Below are positions 6,939 to 15,135 of a stretch of DNA of 18,245 bases, one piece after another (positions within the stretch are counted from its first letter, which is position 1; each line of letters starts with the position of its first letter). The stretch spans positions 1 to 18,245 of the forward strand of contig JAJZIF010000023.1 of the NCBI GenBank assembly GCA_021810735.1. Reading direction: 5' to 3'. The translations under genes and the position numbers were made by a program. The stretch is from Acidobacteriota bacterium. Lineage in GTDB: Bacteria > Acidobacteriota > Terriglobia > Terriglobales > Acidobacteriaceae. Under the pieces are notes generated by a model. The model saw only the letters and a program-made list of their open reading frames with translations. It searched no databases and had not been told where the DNA came from.

Positions 6939-8250
6939 AGGCGCGGGAGGCGGGATCCGGTTTCGGCCGGAGGAGATGATCAGCGTGCTGATCATCATGT
7001 TTTTCGCGGTGCAGGGGGCGATTGTGGGGATTGCTCCAAATGTGGCGCTGGACACGAATCTGGCTCCGCCAACCACGCTGATGAAGGTTGGCGGGATTGC
7101 GTCGCAGGCGCTGATCTACGGTGCAATTGCGGCTTTGTGCGTACGGCGGTGGAAGCTGGTGCAGCGCGGGTTGCCGGCGGTGACGCTTGTGCTGCTGCTG
7201 GCAGGTTGGGTACTGTGTTCGACGCTATGGTCGGCGGACCCGCTGCTGACGGCCCGGCGCGCTCCGGAGTTTGTGCTGGCGGGGATGTTCGGGATTTATT
7301 TGACGCTACGGTTCTCGATGGCGCGGCAGCTTCGAATTTTCTGGTGGGCAATGGTGCTGCTGGCAATTGGCACCGTGATGGTTGCGTATTGGCTGCCCGC
7401 GTATGGACTGGACCTCTCGGCGGGGCATCTTGCGGACTGGAAGGGCGTATTCACGCAGAAGAATGCCTGCGGACGCATCATGGTGCTGGCGACGGCAGTG
7501 TTGCTCGCGGGGCGGCGATGGGGATGGGCGCAACTGGCGAGCGGGGCGCTGTTTGTGCTGGTGCTGGTGAAGAGCGGGTCGCGCAGTGCATGGGCGCTGG
7601 AGGCGGTGCTGCTGGCGGGAGCGGGGATGTTTTTCCTGCTGCGCGCGTCTGAGAGAAGAATTCGCGGGGCGCTGCTGGGAGTGATGGCGCTGATTTGGTC
7701 GACGGTTAGTGTGCTGGTGTTTGTGTTTCGCGATGCGCTGATGGAAATGATGGGACGGAGTACGACGCTGTCCGGGCGGGTAGACATATGGCATGCGGTG
7801 TGGCCGTTTGTGATGCAGAGGCCGTGGCTGGGCTGGGGCTACGAGGCTTTCTGGCGGGGATGGACAGGGCCGTCGTTGCAGGTTTCAGCGGCGGTGCATT
7901 TTCTGGTGTTTCACGCACACAACGGATATCTGGACTTGTGGCTGCAGACGGGAATTGTGGGGTTGGCGTTGTTCGTGGCGGCATACGGACGGGCGTGGTT
8001 GCGAGTCCTGCGGCGTGTGGGCCGCGGGCAGATGGAGGATTTACTTTGGCCGGTGTGCGTGCTGGTGATTGTGGGGCTGTATGGACTGGATGAGAATACG
8101 GTGCTGGTTCCAAACGGGCTGTTCTGGATGATGTTTGTGATGGCCGCGGTTTGGCTGGAAGGCGCGTGGGTGCAGCTGCGCCTGGAGGCGGACAGAAAAT
8201 CGCGGGAGGCGGCGTTGGATTATGCCGAGAGTGCTGCTGCTGCGGGCTGA
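6925..8250 (+). CDS. O-antigen ligase / Wzy polymerase-family membrane protein
   Basis: This 441-residue protein is almost entirely hydrophobic, with about ten or more predicted membrane segments. It carries the Wzy_C (O-antigen ligase family) features: SGSRSAW (about 217-223), the periplasmic-loop sequence GRVDIWHAVWPFV with LGWGYEAFW, and HAHNGYLDLWLQTG (His330, His332, Asn333), the family's conserved H-N-x-Y-L motif. Family members either polymerise lipid-linked repeat units (Wzy) or ligate glycan to an acceptor (WaaL); sequence alone does not separate the two. In an operon with a Wzz-like and a Wzx-like protein, polymerase is the more likely role. The ATG at 6925 overlaps the export gene by 14 nt. 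An internal ATG at 6976 follows a GGAGGAG run but the spacing is too short, so the longer form is kept. Confidence 0.87.
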   Translation: MRIHKGAGGGIRFRPEEMISVLIIMFFAVQGAIVGIAPNVALDTNLAPPTTLMKVGGIASQALIYGAIAALCVRRWKLVQRGLPAVTLVLLLAGWVLCSTLWSADPLLTARRAPEFVLAGMFGIYLTLRFSMARQLRIFWWAMVLLAIGTVMVAYWLPAYGLDLSAGHLADWKGVFTQKNACGRIMVLATAVLLAGRRWGWAQLASGALFVLVLVKSGSRSAWALEAVLLAGAGMFFLLRASERRIRGALLGVMALIWSTVSVLVFVFRDALMEMMGRSTTLSGRVDIWHAVWPFVMQRPWLGWGYEAFWRGWTGPSLQVSAAVHFLVFHAHNGYLDLWLQTGIVGLALFVAAYGRAWLRVLRRVGRGQMEDLLWPVCVLVIVGLYGLDENTVLVPNGLFWMMFVMAAVWLEGAWVQLRLEADRKSREAALDYAESAAAAG

Positions 8251-9376
8251 GCTGTTGCCGGCATCGGAGACGTTCGTTGTGGCTCAGGCGGCGGCGCTCG
8301 GCCGCTATGATGCGGGATTTGCCGGGCTGAAGCGTCTGCCGGGCGGGCTGGACGTGACCGTGATACAGCGTGGGGTTGTCGCGGTTCTGGACGGGGATGG
8401 CGGCTGGGGGGGAAATGCGGCCCGGTTGGCATATGCGCGGGCTGGAATTGCGAGGGGATTCGCGCAGAAATTGGCGGCATGGAAGCCGGATGTGGCGCAT
8501 GTACATTTTGCGACGGATGCGTGCGCGTTTTTGCCGGTGCTGCGGGGGCTGGGCGTACCGTTTGTGGTGACGTTGCATGGGTACGACGCGGGGCTGAGCG
8601 ACGAGGCGCATGAAACGTCGGCGATAGGGCGGATGTTTTTGCGACGCAGGGTTGCGCTGTGGCGGGAGGCGGCGGGGTTTCTGTGCGTTTCAGAGCATTT
8701 GCGGCGGGTGGCGGTGGAGCGCGGATTTCCTGAGGACAAGTTGTGGGTGCACGTTACGGGGATTCCGGTGCGGGAGAAGGTGCGGAGTGATCGTCCGAGG
8801 GAGCCGGTGGTGTTGTTTGTGGGCAGGCTGGTGGAGAAAAAGGGATGCCGAGTGCTGCTGGAGGCGTGGAAGGCGGTGGAGCAGGAGGTTCCGAGTGCGT
8901 GGCTGGTGGTGATTGGCGATGGGCCACTGCGTGCAGAGTTGGAGGGTTGGGCGAGGGCGAATCTGCGGCAGTGCGAATTTGTGGGGGCTCGGACGCAGGC
9001 GGAAGTCCGCGAGTGGATGGATCGGGCGGCGGTGCTGGCGGCGCCGAGCGTGCGGGCGGCGAATGGCGACACGGAGGGATTGCCGACGGTAGTGCTGGAG
9101 GCGATGGAGCGCGGGCTTCCGGTGGTGGCGAGTGATGGGACAGGCGCTGAGGAAGCGGTAGCGGCGTGTGAGACGGGATTTTTGATCGCTCAGGGCGATG
9201 TGGAGGGTCTTGCGGAGACGCTGGTTGGCCTGCTGCGGAATGGGGAGCAGGCGCGGAGATTGGGCGCAAGCGGCCGGAGGCGCGTCGAGGAGCGGTTTGA
9301 TATTGGGCGGCAGACGGTGCGACTGGAGGCGATCTACGACGCTGTGAGAGGAACTGCGGGCGAATGCCATGGGTGA
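8222..9376 (+). CDS. Family 4 (group 1) glycosyltransferase
   Basis: This 384-residue GT-B glycosyltransferase resembles the exopolysaccharide enzymes of the GT4 family. The N-terminal domain has MPRVLLLRAELLPASETFV, a typical start in this group, and DVAHVHFATDA followed by TLHGYD. The C-terminal donor-binding domain begins at VVLFVGRLVEKKG and includes VIGDGPLRAELE and the E-x7-E motif EGLPTVVLEAMERGLPVVAS, with Glu285 and Glu293. It would add one sugar of the repeat unit at the inner face of the membrane from a nucleotide donor. The start overlaps the preceding gene by 29 nt, with GGGAGG 12 nt upstream. It is the only plus-strand glycosyltransferase here. A repeat unit of several sugars would need further enzymes elsewhere, such as the divergent GT2 gene. 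Sugar specificity is unknown. Confidence 0.92.
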   Translation: MPRVLLLRAELLPASETFVVAQAAALGRYDAGFAGLKRLPGGLDVTVIQRGVVAVLDGDGGWGGNAARLAYARAGIARGFAQKLAAWKPDVAHVHFATDACAFLPVLRGLGVPFVVTLHGYDAGLSDEAHETSAIGRMFLRRRVALWREAAGFLCVSEHLRRVAVERGFPEDKLWVHVTGIPVREKVRSDRPREPVVLFVGRLVEKKGCRVLLEAWKAVEQEVPSAWLVVIGDGPLRAELEGWARANLRQCEFVGARTQAEVREWMDRAAVLAAPSVRAANGDTEGLPTVVLEAMERGLPVVASDGTGAEEAVAACETGFLIAQGDVEGLAETLVGLLRNGEQARRLGASGRRRVEERFDIGRQTVRLEAIYDAVRGTAGECHG

Positions 9377-10667
9377 TTCGCTGAAGCGGGATTCACTGTG
9401 GATGATGGCCGGGCAGGGCGGATCGGCGCTGCTGCAGGCGGTGTACTTTGTGCTGATCGGGCGGTCGCTGGGCAGCGCGCAGTATGGTGCGTTTATCGGC
9501 GTTGTGGCGATGGTGGGGATTGCCAGCCAGTTCAGCGGTCTGGGGATGGAGATGACGCTGCTGCGCGACGTGAGCCGGGATCGCGGGAGTTTCGGCGTGA
9601 GCTGGGGCCGGGCGGTGCAGGTGACATTGGCCGGAGCGGTGGGGCTGTTGCTGCTGGCGGAGACGGCGGGACATGCATGGCTGGGGCGGAGCTTGTGGTC
9701 ACTGCTGCCGTATGTGGTGATTTCAGACGGGTTCTTTGGGCGTCTGCTGCAGGCAGCAATTCGGGCTTTTCAGGCGACGCGGCAGATGAAGTGGGCGGCG
9801 GCATTGCCGGTAACCATGAGCGGGCTGAGAGCAGCGGTGGCGGCGGTGTTTTTCTACCGGGTGCACACGGGCGGCGTGGCGGCAACAGCGGCGGCCTGGG
9901 TGGGGATGTACTGGATGGCGACGGCGGTGGCGGCGGTAGTGGCAGTGGTTTCGGTGACGACGCGGCTGGGATTGCCGGAGTGGCGACGGGTGCGCTGGCG
10001 GGAACTGGGGGATGGATTGAGTTTTGCCTTCTCGAATTCTTCCATTTCGGCTTACAACGACATGGACAAAGCGCTGCTGGCGGGCGCGGGGCTGATGGAA
10101 GCGGCGGGCATCTATGGGGCGGCGTATCGGGTGGTGGATGTGGCGACGATGCCGGTCTACAGCCTGTTTGCAGCGGCGACGCCGCGGTATTTTCGCACGG
10201 AGGGTGTGGATGCGACGCGGGCGCTGATGGGGCGGCTGCTGCGAAGAGCACTGCCTGGGACGGGGTTGATCTGCGCGGTGCTGTTTGCGCTGGCAGGGTT
10301 GCTGCCGCTGGTGCTGGGCCCCTCGTTTGCCGAGGCGGCGACGGCATTGCGGTGGCTATGCGTGATTCCGCTGCTGCGACTGCTGCACTATACGTGGGGA
10401 ACGGCGATTACGGCTTGCATGTCCCAATGGCGGCGGACGGCGGCACAGGCTGCTGCGGCGGCGCTGAACGTGGCGCTCTGCGTGTGGTGGATTCCGAGAT
10501 GGCAGTGGCGCGGGGCCGCGATGGCGAGCCTGATGACGGATGGGGCGCTGGTGGTGATGAGCCTGCTGATCTGGTGGCATTGGTCGCGGAGGCGTGCGAC
10601 AGACGGCGCGAATGATGTGGTGAATACGAAAGAGGTTGGCAGGGCAACGCCGGGTTGGATACATTAA
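9369..10667 (+). CDS. Polysaccharide flippase, Wzx/MATE-like
   Basis: This 432-residue integral membrane protein has about 12 hydrophobic segments and fits the polysaccharide-synthase/MOP flippase family (Wzx). The N-terminus, SLWMMAGQGGSALLQAVYFVLIGRSLGSAQYG, is characteristic: an early helix, then the G-R-x-L-G-x-x-x-Y/F-G element. Later SNSSISAYNDMDKALLAGAGLMEAAGIYGAAYRV matches the family's central YxDxxLL...GxYxxA region. Wzx proteins move lipid-linked repeat units from the cytoplasmic to the periplasmic face for polymerisation. The start overlaps the glycosyltransferase stop by 8 nt. This is the last recognisable polysaccharide gene of the operon. The acyl-CoA synthetase follows after only about 7 nt, so transcription probably continues. 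A long glycine-rich frame inside it (9398-10615) is a composition shadow. Confidence 0.9.
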   Translation: MGDSLKRDSLWMMAGQGGSALLQAVYFVLIGRSLGSAQYGAFIGVVAMVGIASQFSGLGMEMTLLRDVSRDRGSFGVSWGRAVQVTLAGAVGLLLLAETAGHAWLGRSLWSLLPYVVISDGFFGRLLQAAIRAFQATRQMKWAAALPVTMSGLRAAVAAVFFYRVHTGGVAATAAAWVGMYWMATAVAAVVAVVSVTTRLGLPEWRRVRWRELGDGLSFAFSNSSISAYNDMDKALLAGAGLMEAAGIYGAAYRVVDVATMPVYSLFAAATPRYFRTEGVDATRALMGRLLRRALPGTGLICAVLFALAGLLPLVLGPSFAEAATALRWLCVIPLLRLLHYTWGTAITACMSQWRRTAAQAAAAALNVALCVWWIPRWQWRGAAMASLMTDGALVVMSLLIWWHWSRRRATDGANDVVNTKEVGRATPGWIH

Positions 10668-10674
10668 GCCAGCT

Positions 10675-12456
10675 GTGTTGAGTTTAACGACGATCAACGA
10701 TGTGTTCTTTGCCGTGGCCACGAGCCGGCATCGGGAAGCGATGCTGGTGCAGGGGTCTGACGGTGCGTGGCGCCCTGTTTCCGGTGCTGAAGTGTACCGC
10801 AGGGTGCTGGCAGTGGCGCGGGCGCTGCGGCAATGGGGCGTGCGCAAGGGCGATCGAGTGGCGCTGCTGGCGGAGAACCGCTGGGAGTGGGCCGTGGCGG
10901 ACTTTGCCACGCTGGCACTGGGCGGCGTGGATGTTCCGATTTATCCGACGCTGCCGGCCGATCATGTTGCGGCATTGCTGGAAGACTCCGGCGCGAAGGT
11001 GATTTTTGTTTCGACCCGTGCGCAGTATGAGAAAGTGGCAGCGATTCGCGCGCAGACGTCGATTGAGCAGATTGTGATGATGGACGACGGGTCGGTGCCG
11101 GACGCGGAGAACTTTGCGTCGCTGCTGCAGTATGCCTCGGGGGGCGAGCAGGACGAGGCTTTCGACCGCGAGGCGGAGTCCGTGGCGGCCAGCGACCTGG
11201 CGACGATCATTTACACGTCGGGGACGACGGGCGAGCCAAAGGGCGTGATGCTGACGCACGGGAATATCGCGTCAAATTTGAATTATTCGCTCGCGGAGTT
11301 TGATCTTGGAGTGGAAGATTCGTGCATTTCGTTTTTGCCGTTGTCGCATATTACGGCGCGGCACCTGGACTATGCGCTGTTTGCGAAAGGAACCACGGTA
11401 GCCTACTGCCCGAAGTTCGACACGCTGCCGCAGGCGATGGCGCAGGTGAGGCCGACGATTTTTGTGGGTGTGCCGCGCGTGTATGAGAAGGTTCGGCAGG
11501 CCGTGGAGCAGAAGTCCGCGGGTTCGCCGGTGAAGAATAAGCTTTTGCGCTGGGCAGTGCGGGTTGGACGTGAGCACCTGGGCCAGATCAGCGAAGGCAA
11601 AATGCCAAGGGCGTTCGACTGGAGGCTGGCGAACCGGCTGATTTACTCGAAGATCGGCAAGGCCTTTGGCGGCAGGGTGCGGATCTTTATTGCCGGCGGC
11701 GCGCCGCTGGGGCTGGACACGGCGAGCTGGTTTGGCGCTGTTGGGATCCGGATTCTGGAGGGGTATGGGCTGACGGAGACCTCGCCGGTGCTGGCCTTGA
11801 ATTCGCCGGTGGCTTACCGGATGGGCTCGGTGGGCAAACCCCTGCCGAATGTGCAGTGCCAAATAGCGGAAGACGGCGAGCTGCTGGTGAAGGGTCCGAA
11901 CGTGTTTGTGGGCTACTGGAAGAAGCTTGACGAGACGGACGAGTCGTTTGAGGAGGGGTGGTTCAAGACAGGCGACATCACGCGGCTGGATGAGGACGGC
12001 TTCTTGTATGTGACGGACCGGAAGAAGGAATTGCTGAAAACATCAGGCGGCAAACTGATTGCTCCGCAGCCGATCGAAGGCAAGCTGAAAGGGCATTTGC
12101 TGGTGGCGCAGGCGGCGCTGGTGGGCGACCGGCACAAGTTTGCCGCGGCGCTGATTTCGCCCAACTTTATGGCCCTGGAGGCGTGGGCGGTGCAGCAGGG
12201 AATCAAGGTGGCGTCTCGCGCGGAGCTGCTGGATCATCCGGCAGTGGTGGCTGCGTACCAGATGATTGTGGACCAGGTGAACGCGGGGCTGGCGAGTTTT
12301 GAGACGATCAAGCGGTTCCGGCTGATCGCGGATGAGTGGACGCTGGAGACGGGCGAGCTGACTCCGAGCCTGAAATTGAAGCGGCGGGTGATCGACCAGA
12401 AATATTCCTCAGAAGTTGCCGATTTATACCGTGATGAGGCAGTGACGCACGGTTAA
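10675..12456 (+). CDS. AMP-forming long-chain acyl-CoA synthetase (FadD15-like)
   Basis: This protein of about 593 residues adenylates a fatty acid and transfers it to coenzyme A. It shows the ANL-superfamily motifs in order: ATP-binding YTSGTTGEPKG (180-190), GGAPLG, GYGLTETSPV (from 363), GWFKTGDI, YVTDRKKELLKTSGGKLI and a C-terminal TPSLKLKRR with candidate catalytic lysines near 567-569. The KELLKTSGGK form and the lack of a lid-type insertion fit the FadD15 long-chain group. No candidate start has a clear Shine-Dalgarno site. GTG at 10675, TTG at 10678 and TTG at 10636 are all in frame; 10675 is chosen because it avoids overlapping the flippase and gives a start close to SLTTINDVFF. It sits between the polysaccharide and hopanoid blocks. 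Its acyl substrate, and whether it serves hopanoid or envelope lipid, are unknown. Confidence 0.88.
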   Translation: MLSLTTINDVFFAVATSRHREAMLVQGSDGAWRPVSGAEVYRRVLAVARALRQWGVRKGDRVALLAENRWEWAVADFATLALGGVDVPIYPTLPADHVAALLEDSGAKVIFVSTRAQYEKVAAIRAQTSIEQIVMMDDGSVPDAENFASLLQYASGGEQDEAFDREAESVAASDLATIIYTSGTTGEPKGVMLTHGNIASNLNYSLAEFDLGVEDSCISFLPLSHITARHLDYALFAKGTTVAYCPKFDTLPQAMAQVRPTIFVGVPRVYEKVRQAVEQKSAGSPVKNKLLRWAVRVGREHLGQISEGKMPRAFDWRLANRLIYSKIGKAFGGRVRIFIAGGAPLGLDTASWFGAVGIRILEGYGLTETSPVLALNSPVAYRMGSVGKPLPNVQCQIAEDGELLVKGPNVFVGYWKKLDETDESFEEGWFKTGDITRLDEDGFLYVTDRKKELLKTSGGKLIAPQPIEGKLKGHLLVAQAALVGDRHKFAAALISPNFMALEAWAVQQGIKVASRAELLDHPAVVAAYQMIVDQVNAGLASFETIKRFRLIADEWTLETGELTPSLKLKRRVIDQKYSSEVADLYRDEAVTHG

Positions 12457-12458
12457 GG

Positions 12459-12486
12459 TTGCACCTGTGTGAAAGCGCAGGTGCAA
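12459..12486 (+). terminator. 12-bp stem-loop with GAAA tetraloop after the acyl-CoA synthetase
   Basis: Two bases after the TAA of the acyl-CoA synthetase gene, an arm at 12459-12470 pairs fully with 12475-12486. Nine pairs are Watson-Crick at the base; the last three before the loop are U-G, G-C and U-G. The loop is GAAA (12471-12474), a stable GNRA tetraloop. There is no T-run after it, so it is not a classical Rho-independent terminator. It could be a partial terminator, an mRNA 3'-end stabiliser or a leader structure for hemQ. Confidence 0.5.
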
Positions 12487-12536
12487 GGTCGCCGAGGTGT
12501 GCGCGCTGCCGGTACACTGAGGGATAGAGAGGCCTT
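12487..12536 (+). promoter_or_regulatory. Possible weak promoter and ribosome binding site for hemQ
   Basis: The 50 bp between the hairpin and hemQ contain a possible -10 element, TACACT (12513-12518), with no recognisable -35 about 17 bp upstream. AGAGG at 12528-12532 is a weak Shine-Dalgarno site 4 nt before the ATG at 12537. After a strong hairpin this is the natural place for a new transcript start for the hemQ-hopanoid genes, but the promoter call is tentative. Confidence 0.25.
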
Positions 12537-13403
12537 ATGACCCGCTTGATGGCTGAGAAAGAGATTGCGGCAGACATGCATCCGGCGCCGCTGACGGTGG
12601 ATGGTTCGGCGCTGCTGCACCAGATGTTTCGATTTGACTGGCCAGCGTGGCGCGCGCTGGATGCGGCGGAGCGGAAGGAGATCCTTGAGGAAGCACAAGC
12701 TGCATTTGCCGTGATGGAGGCTGGGCAGCAGGAGGGTCATCCGAACCAGAGCGCGATGTTTGCGCAGCTAGGGCACAAGGGCGACCTGATGCTTGTGCAC
12801 TTCCGCGAGACGATGGAAGATCTGGCGCGGCTGGAACGCGACATGGCGCGGCTGCGGCTGAGCGACTACCTGGACCCGATGGAGTCGTATGTGTCCGTGG
12901 TGGAGCTGGGGCTGTACGAGTCCTCGGCGAAGATTTTTGCCCAACTAGCGGCCGAGGGCGTGGAAGCGCACAGCGAGGTATGGAACCAGCGCGTGGCCGA
13001 GGTGGTGGCGCGGCAGGCCGCGGCGATGGCGGTGCGGCTATTTCCGGCGATTCCGAAGGGCAAGTACCTATGCTTTTACCCGATGGACCGCAAGCGCGGC
13101 GAACAGGTGAACTGGTATACGGAGTCGATGGCCGAGCGGCAGCGCATGATGCACGATCACGGCATGATCGGGCGGCGTTATGCGGAGCAGGTGCGGCAGA
13201 TTATCAGCGGCTCGATAGGCTTTGATGACTGGGAGTGGGGCGTGGATCTGTTCGCCGATGAGCCGACGGTCTTCAAGAAGCTGATCTACGAGATGCGGTT
13301 TGACGAGGCTAGCGCGCTGTATGCGGAGTTTGGGCCGTTTTACATCGGCGTGAGGCTGCCGGCGGCGGAGCTGGGGACCTGGCTCGCGATGGAAGGCGCA
13401 TAG
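12537..13403 (+). CDS. hemQ: Coproheme decarboxylase (HemQ/ChdC), chlorite dismutase family
   Basis: This 288-residue protein matches the HemQ/ChdC family, which removes two propionate carboxyls from coproheme III using peroxide to give heme b, the last step of the coproporphyrin-dependent pathway. The C-terminal half is the diagnostic part: YPMDRKRGEQVNWY, then MMHDHGMIGRRYAEQVRQ, IISGSIGFDDWEWGVDLFAD and KKLIYEMRFDEASALYAEFG. By family spacing, Tyr181 of YPM is the catalytic radical Tyr, His208 (in DHG) the proximal heme ligand, 27 residues later, and Gln221 the distal Gln, 13 residues after that. The position that is Lys in the staphylococcal enzyme (Tyr+4) is Arg185 here, with Lys186 next to it. 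The N-terminal extension of about 20 residues is not conserved in appearance. It lies 2 nt upstream of hpnA, so it is probably co-transcribed with hopanoid genes. Confidence 0.93.
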   Translation: MTRLMAEKEIAADMHPAPLTVDGSALLHQMFRFDWPAWRALDAAERKEILEEAQAAFAVMEAGQQEGHPNQSAMFAQLGHKGDLMLVHFRETMEDLARLERDMARLRLSDYLDPMESYVSVVELGLYESSAKIFAQLAAEGVEAHSEVWNQRVAEVVARQAAAMAVRLFPAIPKGKYLCFYPMDRKRGEQVNWYTESMAERQRMMHDHGMIGRRYAEQVRQIISGSIGFDDWEWGVDLFADEPTVFKKLIYEMRFDEASALYAEFGPFYIGVRLPAAELGTWLAMEGA

Positions 13404-13405
13404 CC

Positions 13406-14407
13406 GTGAAAGTGTTTGTGACGGGGGCGACCGGATTTGTCGGCAGCCACGTGGCGAAAGAACTGGCGGCTCAGGGCGCCCAGATGCGCATTCTGACGCG
13501 CAAGACGAGCAACCTGGCGAATCTGGAAGGCGTAACGGGCGAGACGGTGGTGGGCGATCTGCTGGCGCCGGAAGGGCTGCGGAGGGCGATTCGCGGCTGC
13601 GATGCGGTGATGCACGTGGCGGCGGATTACCGGCTTTGGGTGCGGGATCCGAAGGCGATGTATGCGGCCAACGTGGAGGGCACGCGGGCGTTGCTGAAGA
13701 TAGCGCGCGAAGAAGGCGTGCGGCGGTTTGTGTACACGTCGAGCGTGGCGACGATGGCGTTCCGGTCAGACGGGACGATTGTGGACGAGGCGACGCCGGT
13801 GACGCTGGACCACATGGTGGGCCACTACAAGCGGTCGAAGTTCATGGCCGAGCACGTGGCGCTGGAGGCCGCAGCCACGGGGCAGCAGGTGATGGTGCTG
13901 AATCCCACGACGCCGATTGGCGCGGGGGACATCAAGCCGACGCCTACGGGGGAGATTGTGGTGGATTTTCTGAACCGGAAATTTCCGGCGTATGTGGATA
14001 CGGGGCTGAACCTGGTGGACGTGACGGAAGTGGCGCGGACGCATGTGGCGGCGTTGGATCCGAATGTGGGGCGCGTAGGCGAGCGATACATCCTGGGCGG
14101 CGAAAATCTGACTTTGAAGCAGATTCTGGACAAGATGTCAGCGGTGACGGGGCTGCCTTCGCCGACGATGCAGGTTCCGCATGCTGTGGCGATGGCGTTT
14201 GCGTTCGTCGACGAGAATATTCAGGGCAGGCTGCTGGGCAAGGAGCCGCGCGCCACGGTGGAAGCGGTGAGGATGGGCAAGAAGAAGATGTTTGCCTCTT
14301 CGGCAAAGGCGGAGCGGGAACTGGGCTTTCGCGTGGTGCCGGTGTATGAGGCGCTACGGCAGGCAATTGCGTGGTTCCGGGAGCACGGGTACGCACCCGC
14401 GGCATGA
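13406..14407 (+). CDS. hpnA: Hopanoid-associated sugar epimerase HpnA
   Basis: This 333-residue extended SDR protein matches HpnA. It has GATGFVGSH (7-15), the VAADYRLW segment (71-78), NVEGTRALLK, VYTSSVATM (109-117) and the catalytic Tyr141 and Lys145 in GHYKRSKFMAEH. The VAADYRLW and GHYKRSKF stretches are typical of the hopanoid-associated subfamily rather than of general epimerases. HpnA is found in hopanoid clusters and is thought to act in side-chain modification, but its reaction is not well established. It starts at GTG 13406, two bases after the hemQ stop, and its stop overlaps the next gene as ATGA. It is different from the epimerase at 1074-2054, which sits with sugar-activation genes. 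Confidence 0.93.
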   Translation: MKVFVTGATGFVGSHVAKELAAQGAQMRILTRKTSNLANLEGVTGETVVGDLLAPEGLRRAIRGCDAVMHVAADYRLWVRDPKAMYAANVEGTRALLKIAREEGVRRFVYTSSVATMAFRSDGTIVDEATPVTLDHMVGHYKRSKFMAEHVALEAAATGQQVMVLNPTTPIGAGDIKPTPTGEIVVDFLNRKFPAYVDTGLNLVDVTEVARTHVAALDPNVGRVGERYILGGENLTLKQILDKMSAVTGLPSPTMQVPHAVAMAFAFVDENIQGRLLGKEPRATVEAVRMGKKKMFASSAKAERELGFRVVPVYEALRQAIAWFREHGYAPAA

Positions 14408-15072
14408 AGCGCATTGGGATAGTCGCGGCGCTGCCGGGTGAACTGAAGCCGCTGGTTTCAGAATGGAAAAGACTGGATGGAAATGCGTGGACCGGCGTAG
14501 TAGCCGGGCATGAGTGCGTGGCCGTGGCGGCTGGAATGGGCAAAGATGCCGCGACGCGTGCCTGCGAGCAGATTTTTGCCGGAGGACGCGTGGATGCGCT
14601 GATGTCCGCGGGCTGGGCCGGCGCGTTGAGCTGCGGGGTGAAGCCGCCGGATGCATACGAAGTGAAGGAAGTGGTGGAGACGCAGACGGGCGAGCGCTTT
14701 TTGACCGGGCAGGAAGAGGGCTGCCGGCTGGTGACTCTGGATCACGTCGCGGACGTGAAGGAAAAGCGGCGGCTGGCGGAGAGATATCGCGCGGTGCTGG
14801 TGGATATGGAGGCCGCGACGGTGGCGCGGCTGGCGCAGGCGCGGAATGTGCCTTTCCTGTGCTGCAAGGGCATATCTGATGGGGCGACGGATGTGTTGCC
14901 GGATTTCAGCAGGTTTATTTCCACCAAAGGGCAGTTGCGGATGCCGGCGTTTCTGGCGCATGTGGCGGTGAGGCCGCGTTACTGGAAAAACCTGGGACGG
15001 ATGGGCGCGAACAGCCAGAAGGCGGCGGTTGCGCTACGAAGGCTGATTGAGGAAGTGCTTGAGCGGGTTTGA
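14404..15072 (+). CDS. hpnG: Adenosylhopane nucleosidase/phosphorylase HpnG
   Basis: This 222-residue protein is a member of the purine nucleoside phosphorylase / MTA-SAH nucleosidase superfamily, in the HpnG form. HpnG removes adenine from adenosylhopane, giving ribosylhopane directly or through its phosphate, the entry to the C35 bacteriohopanepolyols. Visible features are the N-terminal IGIVAALPGELKPL, AAGMGKDAATRA (about 42-53), SAGWAGALS, VDMEAATVARLA with ribose-binding Glu136, and KGISDGATD with the catalytic-type Asp159. Its ATG overlaps the hpnA stop (ATGA), so the two are probably translationally coupled. The radical-SAM enzyme HpnH, which makes adenosylhopane, is not in the window and is expected nearby. 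Confidence 0.93.
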   Translation: MKRIGIVAALPGELKPLVSEWKRLDGNAWTGVVAGHECVAVAAGMGKDAATRACEQIFAGGRVDALMSAGWAGALSCGVKPPDAYEVKEVVETQTGERFLTGQEEGCRLVTLDHVADVKEKRRLAERYRAVLVDMEAATVARLAQARNVPFLCCKGISDGATDVLPDFSRFISTKGQLRMPAFLAHVAVRPRYWKNLGRMGANSQKAAVALRRLIEEVLERV

Positions 15073-15135
15073 TTTGCGGGTTGATGGGACCTGTGAGTTT
15101 TGAAACCGCTTCTCGCGGTAACCTAGTAAGAGGTT

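Noticed and set aside
9398..10615. A 405-codon glycine- and alanine-rich plus-strand frame overlapping the flippase gene.
   Set aside because: It is the shifted frame of a GC-rich membrane-protein gene. Its composition is low-complexity (Gly/Ala/Asp), it has no domain motif, and the flippase frame has clear family features.
15105..15119. Inverted repeat ACCGC-TTCTC-GCGGT between hpnG and the first dehydrogenase, considered as a terminator.
   Set aside because: The stem is only 5 bp and no T-run follows, so it is too weak to call.
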